From Glandiceps talaboti (Eukaryota > Hemichordata > Enteropneusta > Spengelidae), in NCBI RefSeq assembly GCF_964340395.1, contig NC_135556.1, positions 1,713,501 through 1,777,500 on the forward strand: a stretch of 64,000 bases of DNA, given 5' to 3'. The position numbers were made by a program, and so were the translations under genes. Below, one piece after another: positions 11,166-23,621 of the stretch (the first letter of the stretch is position 1; each line of letters starts with the position of its first letter). The notes under the pieces were generated by a model that saw only the letters and a program-made list of their open reading frames with translations, had not been told where the DNA came from and searched no databases.

Positions 11166-11909
11166 CGTATATTTTAACATCGTTTTATAGGTCTTACTAC
11201 GGGGTGTTACTATAACAACATATGACTATAATTGAATATTGGTATTTATTAAGAGAACACCGAACACATTATTTTCTTTGTACATGTGTATGATGCATTC
11301 AGTTTGACTCTACCGTTTGCTCTATTCTTCACGTACAACGCAGATTTTCTCACGGGTTCTCCGGTTTCCTCCTGTATGCTGCATTGCTATTTTTCACATC
11401 CATGGTACATTGATGTTGGCATACCAGTTACACATCTGTCAAATCTAGGTATGTTAACCTGGTGTGTTGGCCTGAACTGTTACTGGGATATCATGCACAT
11501 AGCTGGTACAGTCCCCGTGGCTCCACTGAGCTGATACAGCTATGTACACAACCCTGTCGTAGGTATGTGAATGTTACAGGAGTGTGCAAGGTTCCCTGTG
11601 TATGTTAGCATAGTTGTAACATAGGTATTTCCCACAACCATGTACCAGCTATGTGAGCAGTGCTAGTCAGATATGAACAAAAGGGTTGCTACAGGGTACA
11701 ATTCCACTATAGCTGTTACAGAAGCGGTATTCAACATCCATACAACAGGCATATTTGTCACAACCATGTACCAGGGCTCTGAGAAATATACCCTGTAATG
11801 GGGCTGTGATGCACACAGCTGGTGCATAGCTGTGCTCTTCTTCCTATCACTAGGATGTGACCATATCCTTGTACTACGATGTGCAATGTTCCCAGTGTAT
11901 TCCTCCTAA
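11166..11909. other. intergenic, no gene seen
   Basis: No exon, RNA gene or strong repeat identified. Loosely repeated phrases (caaccatgtaccag at about 11636 and 11762) hint at decayed repeats. Confidence 0.4.
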
Positions 11910-13247
11910 GGGAGCGATCAGTTTTTACGGACGGGGGCGTAAATCTGGGGGGGGGGGCACTTTAATTTGGGACTCAAAGAAGGGGGGGGGTCATCATTTT
12001 TAGAAAGTGAATAAAGGGGGTCACCATATTTTCAACAACTGAACGAAATCATGACCCCCCCTACTGTACTCAATTTCCATACAACAAATGTATGTGCATA
12101 CAATAAACCATAAACAATGGCTATAAATATATGCTCAAATATAACATAAACTCTTTGTCTCTTGATACATCATAAGCATATGACATGGAGTCATAACATT
12201 GCACCTTTTAAGCAACAGTTTTGTTAGAAATGACTTCTCAATATTGCAGGCCATGAGTTGCATTATGTCATGTGATATAAAAACTTGCATATGTACATGT
12301 AACACATAACAAATTAAATACCTTGAAATTTACTGGATGAACTGACTCTAAAATATGTGCCTCCATTGACCTGAACATGTTGAAAGGCACACAAACGTAG
12401 CCAATAGAGACACACTTTCAAATAATTTAATGAATTTGTATCTCTAAATGGTAACTGACCTCCACTGTGCATGTGTTCTCCAAATATTCTAACTTTCATC
12501 TTTTTTATTATCCTTTGTGTCAATATGACTTGAAATGATTTAAACTCTTGAAACCCTAAAATTAGTGATACTTTTATGATATAACTAAGTTATGTTTTAC
12601 TTCTGAATGGTGCTCTAAATGGCCTCCAAATGGTGTTCATGTTTCAAAAAGCTCTTACCGTGGGAGGGGGACACCTCCTCCCACCCCCCGCGCGCGCTTG
12701 TATAGCAGGTGCACGCTCGCGTAGCATGCACTTTAAAACTCACTGAAACCCCTGGGTTTACAATTATATTAACTCCATTTGTAATATTGTACTTTATAAT
12801 CGGCTGAATTAACCTATAATGGTAATAGTTCACTCAATCTAAGAGATATCCTAGAACTTTTGGTTACTAAACCATGAATATTTTGCATGTCCATGAACAG
12901 ATAATCATATTTCTCATAGGGTTCCTGTCTAAAGAGCTTTATACATGTGTCAATGGATTTTGGGACAGTAATTTACCAGAGACACTTAAAATTACTGTAA
13001 ATGTAAGAAGAAAAATTAACTATGCAGTGTGCTGTATTGTGCTTTGAGAATCTAGAGTGTCTTTTGCAAGCACAAGAATATTTCTTGTCAACAGATGTCG
13101 AGGGGGGGGGGAGTCAGTGTGTTTTTTATTTGTCGGAGGGGGGGGGGTTGTTTTGTGGATGAATCACAGGGGTGGGTCACTATTTTTAAGTACAACACGA
13201 ACAAGAAGTCACCGGCCCATCCCCGGCCGTAAAAACTGATCGCTCCC
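11910..13247. mobile_element. 1.34-kb TIR element, non-autonomous, possibly Harbinger-like
   Basis: The left end gggagcgatcagtttttacg (11910 on) is matched by its reverse complement cgtaaaaactgatcgctccc ending at 13247. G-rich stretches sit just inside both ends. Flanking trinucleotides are TAA (left) and TGA (right), which would fit a TWA target duplication with one later change. No transposase is encoded. Superfamily assignment is inference from terminus and flank only. Confidence 0.65.
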
Positions 13248-13685
13248 TGAGGCGGTTTATCAATCCAAAATCTAAAGTATATATGTATTTCTTGTCCATA
13301 TGGTTTCAAAACAAGCTTAAGTTTTGTTCAGTTTTTTCAACCTTGCCCTATTTTACCCTAAAATGTCATGATATGGAAAACAAAATTAGAGAAGAATTAA
13401 CTGCTACACCTTTAAACACCTCAGACTGAGACTGTAAGAACGTCATGTCACTCAGCCCTCAACGGTGAAAGGGTTTGACCGATGTGTGAGGACGTTCCGA
13501 CAATGCGCGCCATACGACTAAGTATAATGTCTGGAAAACTTTGACAGCAGTAAACCCTCAACACACATGCTCTCTCGCTAAAAAATACATATTAATGAAA
13601 CACTTAAAGCAGTCCATTTAATAACAATAAAGATTTATTCATAATAAAATCTATTTATTTTAAGTAATACCACAATCTATGTTCT
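13248..13685. other. intergenic, no gene seen
   Basis: AT-rich sequence without recognisable exon or repeat. Confidence 0.4.
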
Positions 13686-13809
13686 AAAGTATCCTGGTCA
13701 CTGCGCTGTCGAGATACATAGTTAGCTGGTCGTACCTCCTACAATAAGATGGCTAGGAGATTCGACCAGGTAACTACGTATCTCGACAGCGCAGTAAACA
13801 GGATACTTT
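13686..13809. mobile_element. 124-bp foldback element
   Basis: Arms 13686-13740 and 13755-13809 are complementary along about 55 bp with few mismatches; cactgcgctgtcgagatac pairs with gtatctcgacagcgcagt. The loop is about 14 nt. A typical snapback MITE shape with no coding capacity. Confidence 0.75.
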
Positions 13810-14219
13810 TAAGGGAGGGTTGAAGACATTTTCCTTTACAAAACTAAAAATAAATAACAAAACATTTCAAGATTTTGACATTAAACAAATCTGCCAAAAC
13901 AAGGGACTGGTGCAAGTCAAATGTAGATGTTAATTTTCAATAAATGGTTATGAACCAGGAATTCCAGACATATGTATTTGCTGTCATCGTCTAAATAGCT
14001 TGCAGTGATGTAAAGTTTCTGTCATTAATTTTGTGGCTCTTTCCTTCGAACCAGACAAATTCTGCGTTTAGGAGCATTCATAAACTTATGCTGTCATAAC
14101 CTCAGACAATTCTTGTTGTAGATTCTGTAGTTTTTCCTCCTGATTCATCAAGTCTTCATCAGCCATCCGTTTTAGAGAAAATGTGACGCGCGCGCGAGCA
14201 TACACACAATCCTACGTAA
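13810..14219. other. intergenic, no gene seen
   Basis: AT-rich; ends in a short gacgcgcgcgcgagc stretch just before the tetranucleotide array. Confidence 0.4.
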
Positions 14220-14371
14220 GTACATACATACATACATACATACATACATACATACATACATACACACATACACACATGCACACATGCATACATGCATGCA
14301 TGCATGCATACATACATACATACATACATACATACATACATACATACATACATACATACATACATACATAC
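14220..14371. repeat. (TACA)n microsatellite, left flank of retroelement
   Basis: TACA repeats interrupted in the middle by cacacatgcacacatg and (CATG)n. Composition mirrors the CATA/CATG array right of the retroelement (16571-16662), as expected if the element inserted into one array. Confidence 0.9.
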
Positions 14372-14375
14372 ATTA

Positions 14376-14722
14376 ACAAACATGCACCACTTAAAACGAA
14401 ACCTGTGAAACACCAAACAATTCCTGAATGGTGGAGTGATGATATTGAATTAGCAATCAAAATTAGAAATAAATATAAAGTAAACAAGTCATTCGAATTA
14501 TACAAAACATGGAGAAACAAAGTCACAAACTTAATAAGAACAGCAAAACGTGAATTTTACAATAATGTGTTAAATAAAGGTACCACGGATTTTTGGAAAT
14601 TGTTTAAGCAATTGATTCCAACTTCCAATTGTAAAAACCCCACTTTTTTAACAAGTCAAGGTAATGAAATTTCAGAAATACAAGAAATGGCTAATGTGTT
14701 CAACAATTTTTCACAAATGTAG
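14376..14722 (+). pseudogene. retrotransposon ORF2 fragment, region before RT
   Basis: Basic, Trp-containing stretch (IPEWWSDDIE, LYKTWRNKV, TAKREFYNNV) typical of the linker between endonuclease and reverse transcriptase in Jockey/CR1 elements. The frame enters from the microsatellite and stops at 14720-14722. The continuation is in another frame from about 14786. Confidence 0.75.
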
Positions 14723-14785
14723 CTTCTGAGTATATCAAACAAACAGATAACAACAATGATGACAGTATTAATAAATTGAAACACT

Positions 14786-15628
14786 TTGTGTCATGTAATC
14801 TCCCAAAACGATAACAAATTTGCAATCCCTTTGCTCCAAGAAGCCGGTCTCAGGAGTATTGATTGCAAAAAGTCAACAGGTCTAGATGGCATTAGTCCTC
14901 GCTTTTTGAAGATTGGTGCAACTCAAATAACATATAGTCTCACTGCAATTTTCAATCATTCAATTTCCTCTGGGACATTTCCTGTTCAGTGGAAATCTGC
15001 AAAAGTGACACCATTGTATAAAAAAGGTGCAAGAGATATTGTATCAAATTACAGACCTATTTCCGTATTGCCTGTCTTATCCAAAATTTTAAAAAGACAT
15101 GTTCACACTCACTTCTATAACTTTTTGTGCACTTTCAAGTTCTTGTCAAACAAACAATCTGGCTTTCGCAAGTTTCACTCATGTCAATCAGCATTAACAA
15201 ATATCACTAACTCATGGTACCAAGAAATCGATAAGGGAAATCTTATAGGCGTCCTACTTGTTGATTTCAGAAAGGCTTTTGATCTTGTTGATCACAATAT
15301 CTTACTACAAAAACTTAGAATTTATGGATGCTCAGAAAATACTATGTTTTTTTTCACATCATATTTGGAGGAAAGAAACCAGATGGTTTCATTCAATGGG
15401 GCATTTAGTAATTCTTGTCAAGTCTTTGTGGGTGTACCACAGGGATCTATCTTAGGCCCCTTATTCTTTCTACTTTTCATAAACGATCTTCCTTTATTTA
15501 CAAATACATCTGATCTTTACATGTATGCAGATGACACAGCTGCACAGGTCGCCAGTACTAATTTGAAAGATATTGAGAATAAGCTTAATCAAGACAATCG
15601 TCATGCATTACATCTCGCACTGGTGTGA
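14786..15628 (+). pseudogene. retrotransposon reverse transcriptase (frameshifted)
   Basis: Contains fingers, palm and the YADD catalytic site. It stops at 15626-15628 after the frame has already shifted; the downstream part resumes in the frame open from 15573. The indel therefore lies in about 15573-15628. The protein could not be made in one piece, so the copy is inactive. Confidence 0.85.
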
Positions 15629-16373
15629 CCTTAATAACATGTGTATCAATTCACAGAAAACAAAAGCAATGATCCTTGGAACTTCTCAAAGAAAAGCCAG
15701 AATTGATCTATCAATTAATGTCTTATGTAATGGAGATCTACTGGAGTGTGTTACACATGATAAATTGTTGGGTATAATCATTGATGATACCTTAAGCTGG
15801 GAAAAACAAGTCAACTCTGTATGTAAAAGTATCGCTTTTAAGTTAATTCAACTCAGACGTATTCGCCCCTTTCTAACTAAAAGGGCCATGACGACTTTTT
15901 ATAATTGTTTTATTCTACCCCATTTTGATTACTGTTCCAACATATGGGGTCACTGTTCCATCAAACTTTTAGTGCGCATTGAGCGACTCCAGAAAGCTGT
16001 TGCAAGAGTTCTTTTAGATTGTGATTATAACACTTCTAGTGATGTTTTATTCCGTACATTGCATTGGACACCATTCAGAAAACGGGTTTTATATAATGAG
16101 TCAATTTTAATGTATAAAGTACAAAATAATTTAACACCGGATTATTTGAATGTTTTTAAAAGGATACACAATGTTCATAGTCGGAATACTAGATCTGCTG
16201 CCAGGGAAGATTTATACATTCCAAAACATAGAACCGAGTTTTTTAAGAAAAGTTTTACCTACAGTGGTGTAAACATATGGAACAGTTTACCACTTGACTT
16301 AAAATCATGTCCCTCACTGCAGGCTTTTAAAAGCAAATGTAAATATCATTTTTCAATTTCAAGTGATTCATAA
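15573..16373 (+). pseudogene. retrotransposon RT C-terminal part
   Basis: Continues the RT thumb and C-terminal domain: NSQKTKAMILG, LLGIIIDDTLSW, LPHFDYCSNIW, ERLQKAVARVLL and the terminal IWNSLPLDLKSC. These are hallmarks of the Jockey/CR1 group C-terminus. Stop at 16371-16373, followed by a 3' UTR of about 190 bp. Confidence 0.85.
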
Positions 16374-16570
16374 TTTTAGTAGTGTATTGTTGATGTTCGT
16401 CCTTTTTGTTATTGTACCTATTATATTTTTGCTTGTTTTGTCCTCATTTGATGTGTGCAGTATTTAATGTATATATTGTATATATTTTAATGTTTTTCTC
16501 GACACTGTGTGAGAAGAGCCACTGGCTCAACAGTCTATCGAGATTAAATAAAGTCTAATAATAATAATAA

Positions 16571-16662
16571 TACATACATACATACATACATACATACATA
16601 CATACATACATACACACATGCATGCATGCATGCATACATGCATACATGCACACACATATATT
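16571..16662. repeat. (CATA)n/(CATG)n microsatellite, right flank
   Basis: Starts directly after the retroelement tail; mirror of the array at 14220-14371. Confidence 0.9.
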
Positions 16663-17440
16663 GATAACCATCTTCTAGCATTGTTAAGACAGTAGATACC
16701 ATACATCAACAGTTTAGTATACACATACTTATCTATGCCATTAAATTAATTATATTTATTATTATTTATTAAGCCATGTACACAAGAAGTTACATTGGCA
16801 AGAAAATATACCAAATGAAGCATTGATATTTAATTCAATTACACTTACAATGTCTTGAAAATATTAAGTATATCACTGAGATACATAGCTGTGACACTAG
16901 CTAGAGTATCATCTACAAATGAAACATTGTACTTAAATAGAGAATGATTATCAAATTTAAGTAACTGCGACTGTAAACTAAATAAAATGTCCAAGTATTC
17001 ATCTCTTATCTCTGATTTTTTTTCCTTTTTACAGTAATGCACAGTGAAATTCATCTCCAATACTCGAACTACACAATGTGCATAATCTCTGTTTCCTTCC
17101 AATGTTCTTGTAACGGTCAGTTTCAATTGGCAATATATGGTTTGAAATCCTTAATTTTGTAACAGGTATTCTATCAAAAGTGTTTCTAACAATATTTTCT
17201 TGATTTGAGAATAAACATGAAGTTTGTTGTTACTTGTGACAGATTTCTTCCAAATTTTCAGATTTCAAAGAGTCTTTAACTTTCTTTAATGTAGTAGACA
17301 ATTTATAATTCTCACCAACTATAAAACAGTTACAAAATGAAAATACTGAATGAACAAAATCAAGACATGTACATAAATTATACCATGTTAGCATTCTATG
17401 AACAGGAGGAGATGATGAAGTATTAGCATATGCTGAAAGG
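16663..17440. other. intergenic, no gene seen
   Basis: AT-rich sequence. One 93-codon minus-strand frame (16845-17126) has no recognisable similarity and no supporting splice or start context. Confidence 0.4.
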
Positions 17441-20400
17441 GTAACACTTACAGTATAATGAGATCTATGTCACTTACAGTATTATTACATCTATGTCACT
17501 TACAGTATTATTAGATCTATGTCACTTACAGTATTATTAGATCTATGTCACTTATAGTATAATGAGATCTATGTCACTTACAGTATTATTAGATCTATGT
17601 CACTTATAGTATAATGAGATCTATGTCACTTACAGTATAATGAGATCTATGTCACTTACAGTATTATTAGATCTATGTCACTTATAGTATTATTATATCT
17701 ATGTCACTTACAGTATTATTAGATCTATGTCACTTACAGTATTATTAGATCTATGTCACTTATAGTATTATTAGATCTATGTCACTTACAGTATTATTAC
17801 ATCTATGTCACTTACAGTATTATTAGGTCTATGTCACTTACAGTATTATTACATCTATGTCACTTACAGTATTATTAGGTCTATGTCACTTACAGTATTA
17901 TTAGGTCTATGTCACTTACAGTATTATTAGATCTATGTCACTTATAGTATTATTAGGTCTATGTCACTTACAGTATTATTAGATCTATGTCACTTACAGT
18001 ATTATTACATCTATGTCACTTACAGTATTATTACATCTATGTCACTTACAGTATTATTAGGTCTATGTCACTTACAGTATTATTACATCTATGTCACTTA
18101 CAGTATTATTACATCTATGTCACTTATAGTATTATTAGATCTATGTCACTTACAGTATTATTACATCTATGTCACTTACAGTATTATTAGGTCTATGTCA
18201 CTTACAGTATTATTAGATCTATGTCACTTATAGTATAATGAGATCTATGTCACTTATAGTATAATGAGATCTATGTCACTTACAGTATTATTATATCTAT
18301 GTCACTTACAGTATTATTAGGTCTATGTCACTTACAGTATTATTAGGTCTATGTCACTTACAGTATAATGAGATCTATGTCACTTATAGTATAATGAGAT
18401 CTATGTCACTTACAGTATTATTACATCTATGTAACTTACAGTATTATTAGATCTATGTCACTTACAGTATTATTAGGTCTATGTCACTTACACTATTATT
18501 ATATCTATGTCACTTACAGTATTATTACATCTATGTCACTTACAGTATTATTACATCTATGTCACTTACAGTATTATTAGGTCTATGTCACTTACAGTAT
18601 TATTAGATCTATGTCACTTACAGTATTATTACATCTATGTCACTTACAGTATTATTACATCTATGTCACTTACAGTATTATTACATCTATGTCACTTACA
18701 GTATTATTAGATCTATGTCACTTACAGTATTATTAGATCTATGTCACTTACAGTATTATTACATCTATGTCACTTACAGTATTATTACATCTATGTCACT
18801 TACAGTATTATTACATCTATGTCACTTACAGTATTATTACATCTATGTCACTTACAGTATTATTAGATCTATGTCACTTACAGTATTATTACATCTATGT
18901 CACTTATAGTATAATGAGATCTATGTCACTTACAGTATTATTAGATCTATGTCACTTACAGTATAATGAGATCTATGTCACTTATAGTATTATTACATCT
19001 ATGTCACTTACAGTATTATTACATCTATGTCACTTACAGTATTATTACATCTATGTCACTTACAGTATTATTACATCTATGTCACTTACAGTATTATTAC
19101 ATCTATGTCACTTACAGTATTATTACATCTATGTCACTTACAGTATTATTACATCTATGTCACTTACAGTATTATTAGATCTATGTCACTTACAGTATTA
19201 TTACATCTATGTCACTTACAGTATAATGAGATCTATGTCACTTACAGTATTATTACATCTATGTCACTTACAGTATTATTAGATCTATGTCACTTACAGT
19301 ATTATTACATCTATGTCACTTATAGTATAATGAGATCTATGTCACTTACAGTATTATTAGATCTATGTCACTTACAGTATTATTAGATCTATGCCAATTA
19401 CAGTATTATTAGATCTATGTCACTTACAGTATTATTAGATCTATGCCAATTACAGTATTATTAGATCTATGTCACTTACAGTATTATTAGGTCTATGTCA
19501 CTTACAGTATTATTACAGCTACGTCACTTACAGTATTATTACATCTATGTCACTTACAGTATTATTAGGTCTATGTCACTTACAGTATTATTATATCTAT
19601 GTCACTTACAGTATTATTAGGTCTATGTCACTTACATTATTATTAGATCTATGTCACTTACAGTATTATTATATCTATGTCACTTACAGTATTATTAGGT
19701 CTATGTCACTTACAGTATTATTACATCTATGTCACTTACAGTATTATTACATCTATGTCACTTACAGTATTATTAGATCTATGTCACTTACAGTATTATT
19801 AGATCTATGTCACTTACAGTATTATTTGATCTATGTAACTTACAGTATTATTAGATCTATGTCACTTACAGTATTATTAGGTCTATGTCACTTACAGTAT
19901 TATTAGGTCTATGTCACTTACAGTATTATTTGATCTATGTCACTTACAGTATTATTACATCTATGTCACTTACAGTATTATTACATCTATGTCACTTACA
20001 GTATTATTAGATCTATGTCACTTACAGTATTATTAGGTCTATGTCACTTACAGTATTATTAGATCTATGTCACTTACAGTATTATTAGGTCTATGTCACT
20101 TACAGTATTATTAGATCTATGTCACTTACAGTATTATTACATCTATGTCACTTACAGTATTATTACATCTATGTCACTTACAGTATTATTAGGTCTATGT
20201 CACTTACAGTATTATTAGATCTATGTCACTTATAGTATAATGAGATCTATGTCACTTATAGTATAATGAGATCTATGTCACTTACAGTATTATTATATCT
20301 ATGTCACTTACAGTATTATTACATCTATGTCACTTACAGTATTATTACATCTATGTCACTTACAGTATTATTAGGTCTATGTCACTTACAGTATAATGAG

Positions 20401-22995
20401 ATCTATGTCACTTATAGTATAATGAGATCTATGTCACTTACAGTATTATTACATCTATGTAACTTACAGTATTATTAGATCTATGTCACTTACAGTATTA
20501 TTAGGTCTATGTCACTTACACTATTATTATATCTATGTCACTTACAGTATTATTACATCTATGTCACTTACAGTATTATTACATCTATGTCACTTACAGT
20601 ATTATTAGGTCTATGTCACTTACAGTATTATTAGATCTATGTCACTTACAGTATTATTACATCTATGTCACTTACAGTATTATTACATCTATGTCACTTA
20701 CAGTATTATTACATCTATGTCACTTACAGTATTATTACATCTATGTCACTTACAGTATTATTAGATCTATGTCACTTACAGTATTATTACATCTATGTCA
20801 CTTACAGTATTATTACATCTATGTCACTTACAGTATTATTACATCTATGTCACTTACAGTATTATTACATCTATGTCACTTACAGTATTATTAGATCTAT
20901 GTCACTTACAGTATTATTACATCTATGTCACTTATAGTATAATGAGATCTATGTCACTTACAGTATTATTACATCTATGTCACTTACAGTATTATTACAT
21001 CTATGTCACTTACAGTATTATTACATCTATGTCACTTACAGTATTATTAGGTCTATGTCACTTACAGTATAATGAGATCTATGTCACTTACAGTATTATT
21101 ACATCTATGTCACTTACAGTATTATTAGATCTATGTCACTTACAGTATTATTACATCTATGTCACTTATAGTATAATGAGATCTATGTCACTTACAGTAT
21201 TATTAGATCTATGTCACTTACAGTATTATTAGATCTATGCCAATTACAGTATTATTAGATCTATGTCACTTACAGTATTATTAGATCTATGCCAATTACA
21301 GTATTATTACATCTATGTCACTTACAGTATTATTACATCTATGTCACTTACAGTATTATTAGGTCTATGTCACTTACAGTATTATTAGATCTATGTCACT
21401 TATAGTATAATGAGATCTATGTCACTTATAGTATAATGAGATCTATGTCACTTACAGTATTATTATATCTATGTCACTTACAGTATTATTAGGTCTATGT
21501 CACTTACAGTATTATTAGGTCTATGTCACTTACAGTATAATGAGATCTATGTCACTTATAGTATAATGAGATCTATGTCACTTACAGTATTATTACATCT
21601 ATGTAACTTACAGTATTATTAGATCTATGTCACTTACAGTATTATTAGGTCTATGTCACTTACACTATTATTATATCTATGTCACTTACAGTATTATTAC
21701 ATCTATGTCACTTACAGTATTATTACATCTATGTCACTTACAGTATTATTAGGTCTATGTCACTTACAGTATTATTAGATCTATGTCACTTACAGTATTA
21801 TTACATCTATGTCACTTACAGTATTATTACATCTATGTCACTTACAGTATTATTACATCTATGTCACTTACAGTATTATTACATCTATGTCACTTACAGT
21901 ATTATTAGATCTATGTCACTTACAGTATTATTACATCTATGTCACTTACAGTATTATTACATCTATGTCACTTACAGTATTATTACATCTATGTCACTTA
22001 CAGTATTATTACATCTATGTCACTTACAGTATTATTATATCTATGTCACTTACAGTATTATTAGGTCTATGTCACTTACATTATTATTAGATCTATGTCA
22101 CTTACAGTATTATTATATCTATGTCACTTACAGTATTATTAGGTCTATGTCACTTACAGTATTATTACATCTATGTCACTTACAGTATTATTACATCTAT
22201 GTCACTTACAGTATTATTACATCTATGTCACTTACAGTATTATTACATCTATGTCACTTACAGTATTATTAGGTCTATGTCACTTACAGTATTATTAGAT
22301 CTATGTCACTTACAGTATTATTAGGTCTATGTCACTTACAGTATTATTAGATCTATGTCACTTACAGTATTATTAGGTCTATGTCACTTACAGTATTATT
22401 AGATCTATGTCACTTACAGTATTATTAGGTCTATGTAACTTACAGTATTATTAGATCTATGTCACTTACAGTATTATTACATCTATGTCACTTACAGTAT
22501 TATTAGGTCTATGTCACTTACAGTATTATTACATCTATGTCACTTACAGTATTATTTGATCTATGTCATTTACAGTATTATTTGGTCTATGTCACTTACA
22601 CTATTATTAGATCTATGTCACTTACAGTATTATTACATCTATGTCACTTACAGTATTATTACATCTATGTCACTTACAGTATTATTAGGTCTATGTCACT
22701 TACAGTATTATTAGATCTATGTCACTTACAGTATTATTACATCTATGTCACTTACAGTATTATTAGATCTATGTCACTTACAGTATTATTACATCTATGT
22801 CACTTACAGTATTATTAGATCTATGTCACTTACAGTATTATTAGATCTATGTCACTTACAGTATTATTAGATCTATGTCACTTACAGTATTATTAGATCT
22901 ATGTCACTTACAGTATTATTATGTCTATGTCACTTACAGTATTATTTGGTCTGTGTCACTTACACTATTAATAGATCTACGTCACTTACAGTATT
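17441..22995. repeat. 26-bp minisatellite, about 213 units
   Basis: Unit atctatgtcacttacagtat plus tattag/tattac, with a variant ending ataatgag. Because 26 is not a multiple of three, each frame cycles every 78 bp and yields a 26-residue protein-like repeat; this is artefact. Rare variants recur at exact multiples of 26: cactattatt at 18491, 20519 and 21663 (steps 2028 and 1144), and atgccaatta at 19391/19443 and 21237/21289 (step 1846). Multi-kb blocks inside the array were therefore duplicated. The minus strand of each unit contains ctgtaagtga, a donor-like sequence. Confidence 0.97.
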
Positions 22996-23214
22996 TGATC
23001 GAATTGTAAATGTCTATCACAAACACAGTTGACCCAACATCTATATACATGTATCAGATACTCTAAATTCAATATTACATTTAACAACTTTATCTTTAAT
23101 AACTTTAATAACTTTAACAATAACACTTAAACAGTACTGATACTCTTTTGATATTTTGGTAGAATAGTGCTAATTTCATAATTTTTGCAGGATATTTGCA
23201 TGTTCCAACCAGTT

Positions 23215-23621
23215 TTACACTTTCTGTGGCAAATTAACGTTTTCTGGACCAGCATGATAAATTACACTTTGTGGTTGATAGACCAATGGTGGCTGGTGGC
23301 TGTACCTTTGTTGACTTGCTTGTGATGGTGGGCAAGGTGGGGGTTGTTGTTGGTAGTCTCCCTTCGGGTAGGCTGGTGGTGGTTGCTGTTGGTAGCCTTC
23401 TTGAATTTGTGACGCATACTGTTGTTGAGGGTACGTGCCTGGGAGAGGGGTTGGATGGGTGACAGATGTAGTAGGACCAGATGGAGATGTATATTGCGGT
23501 GATCGACGATGACAGCAATAGACAGTGACCACTGTGATTAGCATACAAATCATAATACAGATGGCAAAGGGGAGGATGAAAGCCATGAGAATCTCTGTTA
23601 CCGTTATCGGTATGTCTACAT
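23215..23621 (-). CDS. CUB-LDLa gene exon 4: transmembrane helix and cytosolic tail
   Basis: Acceptor ctgtttcag ends at 23622. The exon completes a split Tyr codon, then encodes VDIPITVTEIL, a hydrophobic helix, YCCHRRSPQYTSPSG, and a tail with repeated QQQPPP and YQQQ phrases. Stop at 23217-23215. The reading starts before the first Met at 23586; that Met is internal. Downstream on the minus strand, ATTAAAG sites about 100 nt past the stop could serve as weak polyadenylation signals. Confidence 0.88.

Larger units (their letters stand above)
14376..16571 (+). mobile_element. 5'-truncated Jockey/CR1-like non-LTR retrotransposon
   Basis: Carries a reverse transcriptase with the family motifs in order: STGLDGI near 14876, YRPISVLP near 15050, LVDFRKAFD near 15257, GVPQGSILGP near 15432 and YADD at 15524-15535. 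A C-terminal domain follows. The 3' end reads gattaaataaagtctaataa and runs into an (ATA)n tail. The endonuclease domain is missing, so the copy is 5'-truncated. No long target duplication is visible because both flanks are CATA microsatellite. Confidence 0.88.

Noticed and set aside
10252-11166. Several 65-133-codon minus frames in the G-rich region
   Set aside because: Gly/Pro runs from homopolymers; no domain, and the frames overlap each other on the same strand.
17961-22818. Series of 60-200-codon frames of the MSLTVLLHLCHLQYY type
   Set aside because: They are translations of the 26-bp minisatellite with a 78-bp cycle; no coding signal.
22985-23214. Idea that the 26-bp array also copies a real donor (a 3' UTR intron starting GTAAGTGAC)
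   Set aside because: The minus-strand sequence next to the array is after the stop codon, and no downstream exon could be found; kept only as a remark.
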